From an uncultured Muribaculaceae bacterium (GTDB lineage Bacteria; Bacteroidota; Bacteroidia; Bacteroidales; Muribaculaceae), in NCBI GenBank assembly GCA_934555895.1, contig CAKTFH010000006.1, positions 14,851 through 78,850 of the forward strand: DNA of 64,000 nt. Direction: 5' to 3'. Positions within the stretch are counted from its first letter, which is position 1. Every line of letters starts with the position of its first letter. Positions 44,471 to 53,161 of this stretch are shown here, piece after piece. Below the pieces are notes generated by a model. It saw only the letters and a program-made list of their open reading frames with translations, made no database searches and had not been told where the DNA came from. Made by a program: the position numbers and the translations under genes.

Positions 44471-44911
44471 TCAGTCGTCGTAGCCAAGGAACTTCCCGGC
44501 TTTATCAAACTTCATCTCGATGCCGTTGGAGAGTTCGATGTCGTAGCCGCGACGGTCGCGGTCCACTCCCACTATGCGCTGACCGGGCTGCTGGCCGGCC
44601 ACAACCTTACGCACCTGAGCGGGCACGAAGGCCGAAGGCACCGACCTGGAGTTGTTGACCTCCACATTCTCCCAATTGCCGTCCTTGTCGAAGCTTATCT
44701 CGCTTCCGTCGGTGAGTATCACCTCATACTCGCTGACACGGCCCCAGTCCTTGTCGATTTTCACAAGGCTTACCTTGGCTTTGAAGTTGTTGGCTATGGT
44801 GGTCTGTGCCGCCTTGGGAAGCACGGAGGCGTCGTGAGCGTAGTTATCTTTGGCCGATGCGCAGAGAGAGATGCCGAAAATCACGGCGAGTGCAATCATC
44901 AATTTCTTCAT
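44471..44911 (-). CDS. PepSY-like secreted protein
   Basis: Small secreted protein of 146 aa from ATG 44911 (MKKLMIALAVIFGISLCASA); an in-frame start at 44929 is upstream of the signal peptide. The mature part has two PepSY-like repeats: a first near residues 25-90 (LPKAAQTTIANNF...YEVILTDGSEISFDKDGNW) and a second near 92-146 (PAQVRKVVAGQQPGQRIVGVDRDRRGYDIELSNGIEMKFD). Such proteins in Bacteroidales are often annotated as beta-lactamase-inhibitor-like, without proof. It lies downstream of rprX-rprY on the same strand. Confidence 0.78.
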   Translation of the reverse strand: MKKLMIALAVIFGISLCASAKDNYAHDASVLPKAAQTTIANNFKAKVSLVKIDKDWGRVSEYEVILTDGSEISFDKDGNWENVEVNNSRSVPSAFVPAQVRKVVAGQQPGQRIVGVDRDRRGYDIELSNGIEMKFDKAGKFLGYDD

Positions 44912-45079
44912 AATCACAGTTTCTAGCATTATAATTTATTTAGAAACGCTTTAGGGTCTGGAATGGTTCATTTCCACCGCATTTAACCACGGCAGGCGCG
45001 GCCTTCCGACAATTATGTCGGAACAACCACGCCTGCTGCTTGTGTGCCATGAGCATTGTCAATGGCTCATCAGAGAACA

Positions 45080-45787
45080 TCAGCCCTGCTTCTCGCTTTC
45101 AGGAGCGATGAGCTTGTAGCCTTTGCCGTGGATATTGATGATCTCAATCGACGGGTCGGCCTTGAGATGTTTACGGAGCTTGGTGATGTACACATCCATC
45201 GAACGGGCGTTGAAGTAGTTGTCATCAATCCAAATGGTCTTGAGAGCATAATTGCGCTCCAGAATCTCGTTGACATGCGCGCAAAGCAGGCTCAGCAGCT
45301 CGCTCTCCTTTGTGGTGAGCTTGGTCACCTTGTCGTCGATCATAAGCACCTGTTTCTGGGTGTCGAAGGTGAAGCGGCCTATCTTGTACATGGTCACCTC
45401 CTTGCCCTTCTTGCCCTTTACACGGCGGAGTATGGCCTCGATGCGGAACACTAGTTCCTCCATCGAGAATGGCTTCGTGATGTAGTCGTCGGCGCCGATC
45501 TTGAAGCCCTCGAGTATGTCTTCCTTAATAGTCTTGGCGGTAAGGAAAATAATGGGGACCTCACTATTCACGGCACGTATCTCCTGCGCAAGTGTGAAAC
45601 CGTCTTTCTTAGGCATCATCACATCAAGCACACAGATGTCATATTTCCCTTTCAGGAAAGCTTTGTATCCGGCATCTCCGTCGGCATACAGGTCGGCGTT
45701 GAAGCCTTTGGCCTGCAGATACTCCCTCAGAAGCATGCCTAAATTTTCATCATCCTCACAAAGGAGGATTCTCATGCGATCATCCAT
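45080..45787 (-). CDS. rprY: DNA-binding response regulator, RprY-like
   Basis: OmpR/PhoB-type response regulator. The receiver domain (about 5-120) has the phosphoacceptor D55 (CVLDVMMPKKDG), the acidic pocket LLCEDDE, the T-A at IIFLTAK and the conserved Lys in ITKPFSMEEL. The winged-helix output domain (about 135-230) ends with MDVYITKLRKHLKADPSIEI...GKGYKL. Length is 235 aa; a shorter start at Met5 (45775) is possible. It is downstream of the sensor kinase rprX. RprXY was described in Bacteroides fragilis as a two-component pair. Confidence 0.92.
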   Translation of the reverse strand: MDDRMRILLCEDDENLGMLLREYLQAKGFNADLYADGDAGYKAFLKGKYDICVLDVMMPKKDGFTLAQEIRAVNSEVPIIFLTAKTIKEDILEGFKIGADDYITKPFSMEELVFRIEAILRRVKGKKGKEVTMYKIGRFTFDTQKQVLMIDDKVTKLTTKESELLSLLCAHVNEILERNYALKTIWIDDNYFNARSMDVYITKLRKHLKADPSIEIINIHGKGYKLIAPESEKQG

Positions 45788-45910
45788 AGTCAGTAGTTGT
45801 AGTATGTTGTTTCTTTATATTATTATAATTATTAATTTTTCTAAATTGTTCACTCAAGTGTTAAGAAACGGCCTGATTTTATGCTCTGAGGGCCGAAATG
45901 GCCGGATTAA

Positions 45911-47479
45911 TCATGCCTCGGGAGCCTTGGTGGAAGATTCGGTGTCGACAGCAGGGCTGAGCAGAGGCAGTACAATAACGAAGCGCGAACCCTTACCGAA
46001 CTCACTCTCAGCCTTTATGTCGCCTCCCATCAGATGAATCATCTTGTAGACATATGCCAAGCCGAGGCCGAAGCCTTTCACATCGTGGCGGTTGCCGGTA
46101 GAAACACGATAAAACTTCTCAAATATCTTCTTGAGGTCCTCCTTGCGGATTCCTATGCCGTTATCTGCCACGGTAATCTCGAGTTTGTCACCGGATATGT
46201 CGCGGGTGCATATGTGGAGCATGGGAGGTTCGTCTTCCTTACGATATTTCAGGGCGTTGTCAAGCAGGTTGAAAATCACATTGGTGAAGTGCATCTCATC
46301 GACATTGACAATTGCATCTTCGGCATCGAAATGGGCGTGGATTTTGCCGCCGAATTTCTCCACTTTAAGGCGGAAGGTGTTCACCACATTGTTTATTATG
46401 GTATTTGCGTCGACATCCTGCAGACGCACTGTGCCCTTGTGCTTGTCGAACATCGACATCTGAAGCACTTTCTCCACCTGGAAGCGCAGACGCTTGGTCT
46501 CGTCGTTTATCACTGTGGAGATATGCTGGAGCATCGGCGCCGACTTGCGCACCGAAGGGTCGTCGAGCATCTGGGCGGCAAGCGATATGGTGCTGATGGG
46601 TGTCTTGAACTCATGGGTCATATTGTTGATGAAGTCGTTTTTCATCTCGGTGAGCTTCTTCTGGCGGAACGCTATTATAATAGTGTAAAGGAACACTATG
46701 AGCAGAATAAAGGTGAAGATGAACGACGGTATCATGAACTTCAGAGAGCTCAGGATATATTTTGTCTTGGAGGGGAAATAGACTTTGAGATAATTTTTCT
46801 TCGACGCTGGGTCGTTGCGGAAGAGCGACTGCACAAACATGGAATTTTCGAGCGTGGCGGGGTTCACGTTATCGAAACCGCTCGAGCTGTAGAACACCTT
46901 GCCGTTGCGGTTGACAACGGCAAACTCAAACGGGAGTTCCAGACCGTTGTTCTCCAGCTCACGCTTAAGATACTGGCGCACCGACACTGAGTCGGCCCTC
47001 TCCTCGATGGGGCGGTCGCCGGCCTTGGTCATGATGTTGATTATCACATCGTCGATCACCCCCTTCTGATAAAGATACTGGCCTTTAAGCTCCTCGCGCA
47101 TGGAATTGTAGCTGTTGGCGAGATTCTTGTCGTTCTGTATCTTGTAGATTTTCACCCCATCGGCCTTTAGTGTGAGGTCGCCTGCCAGACCGCTGCGGGT
47201 GGTGAAAGTATATTTTATGCCACCAAGGTGAGGAGCTCCGCCATACTGGGCATAGATGGTCGACGATTCAACCTCGGCCACATCTTCTTCTAGAAAATAT
47301 TTGGTTTCATCCTGTTCGAGCAACGACGACACCGCATAAAGCGATCGGCGCACGCCTTCGGTAAACTGGTCGTCACGCATCTTTATCATGCTCTCCATAT
47401 ACATAATCTGGATATAGAGCAGACCCATCACAGTAAGGGCCATAAGCACGGTAAGCAACCATATGGTTGATTTTTTCAT
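45911..47479 (-). CDS. rprX: Sensor histidine kinase, RprX-like
   Basis: Membrane sensor kinase of 522 aa. Two membrane spans (about residues 7-26 and 249-270) enclose a periplasmic sensor region of about 220 residues. The dimerisation helix carries the phosphorylated H289 in FINNMTHEFKTPISTI. The ATPase domain shows the N box (NVIFNLLDNALKY), the G1 box (ITVADNGIGIRKEDLKKIFEKFYR) and G2 (VKGFGLGLAYVYKMI). It is upstream of rprY with a 123-base gap, and a promoter lies about 100 bases before its start. Confidence 0.92.
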   Translation of the reverse strand: MKKSTIWLLTVLMALTVMGLLYIQIMYMESMIKMRDDQFTEGVRRSLYAVSSLLEQDETKYFLEEDVAEVESSTIYAQYGGAPHLGGIKYTFTTRSGLAGDLTLKADGVKIYKIQNDKNLANSYNSMREELKGQYLYQKGVIDDVIINIMTKAGDRPIEERADSVSVRQYLKRELENNGLELPFEFAVVNRNGKVFYSSSGFDNVNPATLENSMFVQSLFRNDPASKKNYLKVYFPSKTKYILSSLKFMIPSFIFTFILLIVFLYTIIIAFRQKKLTEMKNDFINNMTHEFKTPISTISLAAQMLDDPSVRKSAPMLQHISTVINDETKRLRFQVEKVLQMSMFDKHKGTVRLQDVDANTIINNVVNTFRLKVEKFGGKIHAHFDAEDAIVNVDEMHFTNVIFNLLDNALKYRKEDEPPMLHICTRDISGDKLEITVADNGIGIRKEDLKKIFEKFYRVSTGNRHDVKGFGLGLAYVYKMIHLMGGDIKAESEFGKGSRFVIVLPLLSPAVDTESSTKAPEA

Positions 47480-47573
47480 TATTCAGTTCCTTTCTTTAAG
47501 CAGATTGAGCGGCAACGCTTCACTGTCTCCAAAATCAAATGCTATGGGAATGCTGCACAAATTCACTCCACCG

Positions 47574-47605
47574 CAAAATTAACATTAATACGTTAAAGCC
47601 ACAAT
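47574..47605 (-). promoter_or_regulatory. Promoter for rprX-rprY
   Basis: On the minus strand: TAATTTTG (47581 to 47574) and, 20 bases upstream, ATTG (47605 to 47602) as -33. Confidence 0.55.
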
Positions 47606-47748
47606 TATTTTAGCAGAAAATTTTTGAAATTAATGCTAAAAAAGCTATATCATTATGTTAAACGCCTATAAGAGCACTACAAGTTACGCCAACACCCTGT
47701 AAATGCCTGAGAACGCTGACTGTCAGCCGGTATCATTCAGAAAGCATA

Positions 47749-47794
47749 CCCGCCTGCACGACTGCCGGATATTTGCCGGAATCATGCAGGCGGG
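47749..47794 (-). terminator. Terminator hairpin downstream of ribBA
   Basis: A perfect 10-bp G+C-rich stem 47749-47758 with 47785-47794, plus an inner CCGG pairing. The surrounding gap (47480-47823) otherwise holds only the rprX promoter. Confidence 0.7.
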
Positions 47795-47823
47795 ATAATA
47801 TCTTGTCAGCTGTCCGCAGGTGC

Positions 47824-49065
47824 TCAGTCTACTTTGTGAAGGTCGTGGCCCATGCGGTGCTTTTTGGTCGACATATAGAAACGGTCGTAGTCGTTGGGGT
47901 CAATCTCGATAGGTACATTTTCCACCACCTCAAGCCCATATCCTTCGAGGCCGATGCGCTTGATGGGGTTGTTGGTCATGAGCCTCATTTTCTTGATGCC
48001 GAGTGCATGGAGTATCTGCGCCCCCACACCGTAGTCGCGCTCGTCGGCCTTGTGACCTAGATGCAGATTGGCCTCTACAGTATCCATGCCCTCCTCCTGA
48101 AGCTTGTAGGCGCGAATCTTATCCATCAGGCCGATGCCACGCCCCTCCTGACTGAGATAAACGACGGCGCCGCGGCCCTCCTTCTCTATCATGCGGAGCG
48201 ACTGATGCAGCTGCTCGCCGCAGTCGCAGCGGAGCGAACCGAAGATGTCGCCTGTAGCACACGACGAGTGCACGCGCACCAGCACGGGATCGTCGGTGTG
48301 GAGGTCGCCTTTGAATATGGCCACATGCTCGAGACCATTGCTTTTCTGACGGAAAGGAATGAGACGGAAATGGCCGTAGCATGTGGGCAGATCCACCTCA
48401 ACGCCCTGCTCCACGAGGCTCTCCTTGCGCAGGCGATAGGCGATGAGGTCGGCGATACTGATGAGCTTCATACCCCATTGGTCTGCGCGTTTGCGCAGTT
48501 CGGGCAGACGCGCCATGGTGCCGTCGTCGGACATTATCTCCATAAGAGCGGCGGCAGGGTAAAGTCCGGCCAGACGGGCGAGGTCGACGGCGGCCTCAGT
48601 ATGACCGCTACGACGCAGCACGCCGGCATCCTGCGCGTAAAGCGGATTTATGTGGCCCGGACGGCCGAAGGTTGCGGGCACGCTTGCGGGGTCGGCCAAG
48701 GCGCGGATGGTGGCGGCACGGTCCTCGGCCGACACACCGGTGGTGCACCCCTCGAGTTTGTCGACTGTGATGGTGAAAGGTGTGCCAAGCATCGAGGTAT
48801 TGTCGACGGTCTGAGGCTGGAGTTCAAGTTCGTGGCAGCGGGTTATACTCAGCGGAGCGCAGAGCACGCCGCGTGCGTTCTTCAGCATGAAGTTCACCTG
48901 CTCGGGGGTGATTTTTTCTGCGGCCACAATGATGTCGCCTTCGTTCTCGCGGTCTTCGTCGTCGACCACAATCACCATCTTTCCTTCACGGAAATCTTCA
49001 ATGGCGCTTTCAATCGAGTCGAGACGCACCGGGGCAACTGTTGTTTCGTTTTTGCTCATATTCAT
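47824..49065 (-). CDS. ribBA: Bifunctional 3,4-dihydroxy-2-butanone-4-phosphate synthase / GTP cyclohydrolase II
   Basis: Makes both precursors of riboflavin: DHBP from ribulose 5-phosphate and the pyrimidine from GTP. The N-terminal RibB half (about 10-205) has [10 protein letters not shown] and the TGVSAEDRA loop. The C-terminal RibA half (about 210-400) has the zinc site [18 protein letters not shown] and the motif [11 protein letters not shown]. Length is 413 aa. Its ATG overlaps the stop of the LptF/LptG gene as ATGA, so it is translationally coupled to it. No FMN riboswitch is visible before it. Confidence 0.95.
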   Translation of the reverse strand: MNMSKNETTVAPVRLDSIESAIEDFREGKMVIVVDDEDRENEGDIIVAAEKITPEQVNFMLKNARGVLCAPLSITRCHELELQPQTVDNTSMLGTPFTITVDKLEGCTTGVSAEDRAATIRALADPASVPATFGRPGHINPLYAQDAGVLRRSGHTEAAVDLARLAGLYPAAALMEIMSDDGTMARLPELRKRADQWGMKLISIADLIAYRLRKESLVEQGVEVDLPTCYGHFRLIPFRQKSNGLEHVAIFKGDLHTDDPVLVRVHSSCATGDIFGSLRCDCGEQLHQSLRMIEKEGRGAVVYLSQEGRGIGLMDKIRAYKLQEEGMDTVEANLHLGHKADERDYGVGAQILHALGIKKMRLMTNNPIKRIGLEGYGLEVVENVPIEIDPNDYDRFYMSTKKHRMGHDLHKVD

Positions 49066-50915
49066 CTGATATCTTCTTTTATACTTTCATTACCAGGCTG
49101 TTCGTTGCCGTTTTCCTTAAACATATCCTCCAGACGGCGAGCGGTGGCGATGGTTACAGCCACAGTGCGTGTGGTGAGCTGGAACGGGAAATCGTTCACT
49201 GTCTTTATTACCTTTCGGTCGGTGGAGTTCGACAAATAATCCACCGTGTCATTCAGAGCCTGCTGAGCTTCGTCGCGCAGCGGGAACCTGCGGAAGATAT
49301 AAATCAAGCGCTTCATCAGCCCCATGCTGCGATAGGCTTCGGCAAGCACAGTACACTCCTTAATGAGTTTGCCGAGCATTTCCGAAGCCACAGCGGGCTC
49401 GACCTCCTGCATGACAAATTCCTTAACCTCGAGCTCGCGGTGAAGCTTGCCTGTGAGACGGCGGAACATATTCTTATATGCGTCGACATCGAACACGGCC
49501 GAGTCTTTAACCGCTTTATAGGTGAAGAACACACCCAAAGGCAGGAGTATCGTGGAGCTGAGCCACATGCCCTCCCACACAGCTATCTTGCCGTCGCGGG
49601 CCATCTTGTAGCCGGTGTTGTCGATGATATAGTAGACGATAAACAGCAGCACCGATATCACAAGAGGCGCACCGAGGCCACCCTTACGGATGATGGCGCC
49701 CAGCGGAGCACCAATGAAGAAAAATATAAGGCAGGCAAAAGAGAGAGTGAATTTCTTCTGCATCTCTATGTCGTGACGGCGTATGGTCTTGCGGTCGTCC
49801 TGCATGGCATAGCTTTTGAACTCATAGTCCTGTCTGATACGCTGGGCACGCATCAGAGCCTCGTTGAGATAGTTACCGGTCAGCTCGGGACGGCGCAGAT
49901 AGAACAGCGAGTCGACATCTATAAGACGGTTCTCGGCCACAGGCTCTATATCCTCCACTTCCACGGTCTCCTCGTGGCCATTCTCCCAACGGGTTATGGT
50001 GCGGGGCACGCGCAGATATGTGGCATCCATGAGTTCCTGGGCATATACGGCGCCAACCGAATCGACACGCTGGGTAACGGAATCGATAGTGGCACGCAAC
50101 TGCGCGATGTTCTTTCCCACATACTGGTTACGCATGCCACTCTCGTCCATGCGGTTGAAATTGGCGTCGAAAGCCAGCAGAATCTCCTTTTTGTCAAACG
50201 ATTCGCGGCGGTAGGGCTGGTTTCCAGAGCGGGGTGTGGCGCCATTGTTCTCCTTCAGGTTTTCAAACTGCTCACCCTTGTAAAGCTGCAGAAAGAGATG
50301 CTCCTTGTCGTCGGCGAGCTTCAGATGGCCGGAGTCGGCCAGAATGATGCGGGAATTCTCGAAACCGCGCGACACATCGTAAATCATCATGTCGTAGAGT
50401 GTGCCGGTGTTACGGTCTTTCTTCTCCACATAAAAGTTGTAGCCGGGTATCTGGTCGTAAAAAACCCCTTCGGGTATCTCAAGTTCAGGCGATTTCTGAC
50501 GCACGGAATAGAGCAGGGTCCACATTTTGGCCTGCGCCACGGGAAGCACATAATTCTGGAAGAAAAACGCTCCAATGGCCACCAACGCGATGAATATCAC
50601 CAGCGGCTTCATGGCTTTCATAAGCGATATGCCTGAAGCCTTGATGGCCGTAAGCTCGAAACGCTCACCGAGGTTGCCGAAAGTCATAAGCGAAGCCAGA
50701 AGGATAGCCAGAGGCAATGCCATAGGCACCATGGTTAGGGCGGCATAAAAGAACAGCTCGCCTATCACATGCACCTCGAGGCCCTTTCCCACAAGATCGT
50801 CGATGTAGCGCCAGAGGAACTGCATCAGCACGATGAAAAGACAGATGAAAAATGTCATCAGGAAAAGAGGCAGGAAGCTCTTCAGCATGAACCGATATAA
50901 TCTTTTAATTATCAT
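49062..50915 (-). CDS. LptF/LptG-family permease
   Basis: Inner-membrane component of the LPS export (Lpt) system; the related YjgP/YjgQ proteins work with the LptB ATPase. N-terminal helices ([27 protein letters not shown], then further spans near 50-115) and a C-terminal helix group (about 385-470) flank a periplasmic beta-jellyroll insert. Unlike E. coli LptF or LptG (about 360 aa), this protein is 617 aa, with a large central insertion and a soluble tail (about 480-617), common in Bacteroidales. Start taken at 50915, where the first helix begins. A -7 element TAACTTTG (minus strand, 50997 to 50990) lies upstream. Confidence 0.88.
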   Translation of the reverse strand: MIIKRLYRFMLKSFLPLFLMTFFICLFIVLMQFLWRYIDDLVGKGLEVHVIGELFFYAALTMVPMALPLAILLASLMTFGNLGERFELTAIKASGISLMKAMKPLVIFIALVAIGAFFFQNYVLPVAQAKMWTLLYSVRQKSPELEIPEGVFYDQIPGYNFYVEKKDRNTGTLYDMMIYDVSRGFENSRIILADSGHLKLADDKEHLFLQLYKGEQFENLKENNGATPRSGNQPYRRESFDKKEILLAFDANFNRMDESGMRNQYVGKNIAQLRATIDSVTQRVDSVGAVYAQELMDATYLRVPRTITRWENGHEETVEVEDIEPVAENRLIDVDSLFYLRRPELTGNYLNEALMRAQRIRQDYEFKSYAMQDDRKTIRRHDIEMQKKFTLSFACLIFFFIGAPLGAIIRKGGLGAPLVISVLLFIVYYIIDNTGYKMARDGKIAVWEGMWLSSTILLPLGVFFTYKAVKDSAVFDVDAYKNMFRRLTGKLHRELEVKEFVMQEVEPAVASEMLGKLIKECTVLAEAYRSMGLMKRLIYIFRRFPLRDEAQQALNDTVDYLSNSTDRKVIKTVNDFPFQLTTRTVAVTIATARRLEDMFKENGNEQPGNESIKEDIR

Positions 50916-51080
50916 CTGTTTTCTCAGGATATTTGTTGCCTTGCACGAACACCGGCGACAAAACCGGCCGGCCCTCACGCATTTGCCTGCAAAGTTAACT
51001 ATTTTTCCCTATATGCCGTCAATGCCGCCGGCTAAAATCGCCGCATACCACATTCACAGTATCCGGCAGGATAATAAGCA

Positions 51081-51120
51081 GTGCCGTACAGGAGATGGGA
51101 TTCATCGTCCTGCACGGCAC
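51081..51120 (-). terminator. Hairpin downstream of the OmpA-type outer-membrane gene
   Basis: Stem 51081-51093 with 51108-51120 (12 of 13 paired). It lies 40 bases past the stop of the minus-strand OmpA gene; a T-rich run follows on that strand. Confidence 0.65.
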
Positions 51121-51159
51121 ACGATATGGGGTCAAACGAAGTTTGAGACTCCTGATCTA

Positions 51160-52368
51160 TTATTCAGCCTCGATGGTGACGCAACGGTCGAGTGTGAGGC
51201 ACTTGTCGCCAAGGTCAACACGGTTGCCGTTGTTGGTGGTGGCGTTGAGCTGGCCGTCGGCAACACCGTATTTAACGAGCTGCTTCTTGACAGTCTCAAC
51301 ACGGTTCTTGCGGAGACGGATGTTGATGGCGTCGGTACCGGTGTAGTTGTCGGCCCAGCCGGTGAGGGTGTATTTCACATTAGGCTCGGCCTTCATTACG
51401 TTTGCAACGCTCTCAAGCACCTTGCGGTCGATAGAGGTCAGACGATATACGCCGATGGGATAGTAGATGGTGGCGAGGGGAGCCTTGGTGACAATCTGCT
51501 TCTCGACGGGACGGGCGAGACAAGCCTTGAGCTGAGCCTCGAGGTCGGCGATGCGGGCATTGGCAGCCTGAAGGCGTGCGCGATACTCGTCGCAGTTCTC
51601 TGCAGGAGGACAAACGGGCACTACAGGAGCGCTCCACTGTGTCTTGCCCAATTTCACTGTAGCAGTGAGAAGAGCCTCGGCAGCAATCATAGTCTTTGTA
51701 TTGCCATCGGTGTGGTTGTCAAGTGCTGTGGCACGAAGGTCGAGGCCAAGAGCAAAGCGACTGCAGATATTGAATTCCTGAGTGAGGCCGGCACGAACCA
51801 TGATGGTGCGATCGTGGCGGTTATGCCATGTCTTCCACTCGTATTCACCGGGTTTATCGCTCTTCTCATACTTGCCGAACGACCAATAGAGACCGCCGCC
51901 GGCATAAATATATGCATTGTAGACGCGGTTGGGGTTGTAACCGCACCACCAGTTGCTTAGATTAAGCATCACATCGAACGACGGGCCAAGATAATTTTCT
52001 TTTGACTTATAATAACCGGGACGGACCTCTGCCCAGGGACGGGCACCGGGAGCATCGGCCTGCGAGGTGACACCCTTTATGGAGAGGAAATCGGCGCCGA
52101 TGCGGCCACCCAACAGCGGAGTGAACCACTTGCCTACGTAAAGAGAAGCGGCGGGAGTGAAACGGTCGCCGGCCTTGCGCATCACATCATAGTTAGTAAA
52201 GCCCATGGCCACACCGCCCTCAGCCTGAATGAACCAGTTCGAGCTGAATTTATTGAAAAGATAGCCCTGCGAGGGGTCATCAGTGTAAGTAAGGTCCTGA
52301 GCATTCTGAGCGAATGCGCTACCTGCGAGCAACGCCAGACCCAACGCCAATACAGATCTCTTTTTCAT
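51160..52368 (-). CDS. OmpA-family outer-membrane protein
   Basis: A 402-aa protein with signal peptide (residues 1-20, MKKRSVLALGLALLAGSAFA). It has an eight-strand-type beta barrel (about 40-240), a linker with a short coiled-coil (about 250-285, RARLQAANARIADLEAQLKACL), and a C-terminal OmpA peptidoglycan-binding domain (about 295-402). That domain carries LTGWADNYTGTDAINIRLRKNRVETVKKQL. It is expressed from its own -7 element TATCTTTG (minus strand, 52464 to 52457) and ends at a hairpin. Major outer-membrane structural protein by inference. Confidence 0.9.
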   Translation of the reverse strand: MKKRSVLALGLALLAGSAFAQNAQDLTYTDDPSQGYLFNKFSSNWFIQAEGGVAMGFTNYDVMRKAGDRFTPAASLYVGKWFTPLLGGRIGADFLSIKGVTSQADAPGARPWAEVRPGYYKSKENYLGPSFDVMLNLSNWWCGYNPNRVYNAYIYAGGGLYWSFGKYEKSDKPGEYEWKTWHNRHDRTIMVRAGLTQEFNICSRFALGLDLRATALDNHTDGNTKTMIAAEALLTATVKLGKTQWSAPVVPVCPPAENCDEYRARLQAANARIADLEAQLKACLARPVEKQIVTKAPLATIYYPIGVYRLTSIDRKVLESVANVMKAEPNVKYTLTGWADNYTGTDAINIRLRKNRVETVKKQLVKYGVADGQLNATTNNGNRVDLGDKCLTLDRCVTIEAE

Positions 52369-52456
52369 AAAATATTTATAAAACGGTTTTTAATTGTTTT
52401 CCAAATAATGTTCCTTCCCTCAGGGATACACCCCTCCCCTTCTTTGCTGTTGACCG

Positions 52457-52464
52457 CAAAGATA
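52457..52464 (-). promoter_or_regulatory. -7 element for the OmpA-family gene
   Basis: Minus-strand TATCTTTG about 90 bases before the start; the -33 element is not clear. Confidence 0.5.
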
Positions 52465-52607
52465 CAAAAATGTTGCTGATTTCAGAAAGAATCAGCAAAA
52501 ATAGTTTAAAAATTGTAAAGTTTTTTGTGAAGAAAAAGAAATAAAGGAAAACAAAGGCAGCGTTCAAAGAAAAATCAGACCATTCTCAGGCAGCAACCGG
52601 AACAGAA

Positions 52608-53126
52608 TCAGAGCAAATTGTATTCATTGAGCCGTCGCAGAAGATATTTGCGTAGATGTGACGCACCGTTTTTCTCATTCGTAAAGATGGCCATAAGACG
52701 CTGCAATATGCTGTCGGCCACAAAATTGCGGTCGGCGAGCTCGACTGTCTGCTCCACAATGTTGCCGAGTCCCGACTCCATCGGGTTGGGAAAATCGCAG
52801 TAACGGCCCATCGCCACCGCCAAGCGGATGGTATAGATCATAAGTTCCAGCTCCTTGTCGTAGCCGGGACGGTGTGCAGCGAACTCTTTCAGAAGCTTTC
52901 TTATCACCGAAATCCTGGCCTTTGAGGAGCCGCCTCTCTTGGTGCGTTGCAACTCTTTTACAATCTTTTCGGAGTAGTCTTCGAGAAGTTTGTCGACATC
53001 AGGGTTGAGAAAATATTCGAAATAGTGCTTGAACTCCTTGCTGAAATCGTAAGCATCGACTATCAGCTCCTCAAGCTGTTGCTTGGTGAGCGACTGCAAT
53101 ACTTTCTTCAACTGAGGCTTTGACAT
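52608..53126 (-). CDS. DUF6155 family protein
   Basis: A 172-aa soluble helical protein from ATG 53126 (MSKPQLKKVLQSLTKQQLEELI). This N-terminus resembles the DUF6155 family of Bacteroidota: a Lys/Leu/Gln-rich first helix, then FSKEFKHYFEYFLNPDVDKLLEDY. No catalytic motif is recognised and the function is unknown. The open frame upstream of 53126 lies inside the TonB-receptor gene and is not expected to be translated. It ends 239 bases before the OmpA gene. Confidence 0.78.
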   Translation of the reverse strand: MSKPQLKKVLQSLTKQQLEELIVDAYDFSKEFKHYFEYFLNPDVDKLLEDYSEKIVKELQRTKRGGSSKARISVIRKLLKEFAAHRPGYDKELELMIYTIRLAVAMGRYCDFPNPMESGLGNIVEQTVELADRNFVADSILQRLMAIFTNEKNGASHLRKYLLRRLNEYNLL

Positions 53127-53161
53127 AAACTTAATCGGAATTTTCAGAGCTTGATACAGAA

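Noticed and set aside
46034..46990. Long open frame antisense to rprX
   Set aside because: Antisense shadow of a clear histidine kinase with all its motifs; the product has no protein-like pattern.
48900..49065. FMN riboswitch before ribBA
   Set aside because: The start overlaps the LptF/LptG gene, leaving no leader, and no FMN-riboswitch stretches are seen.
48061..50636. Two long open frames antisense to ribBA and the LptF/LptG gene
   Set aside because: Caused by the strand bias of the real G+C-rich genes; no start region, promoter or domain supports them.
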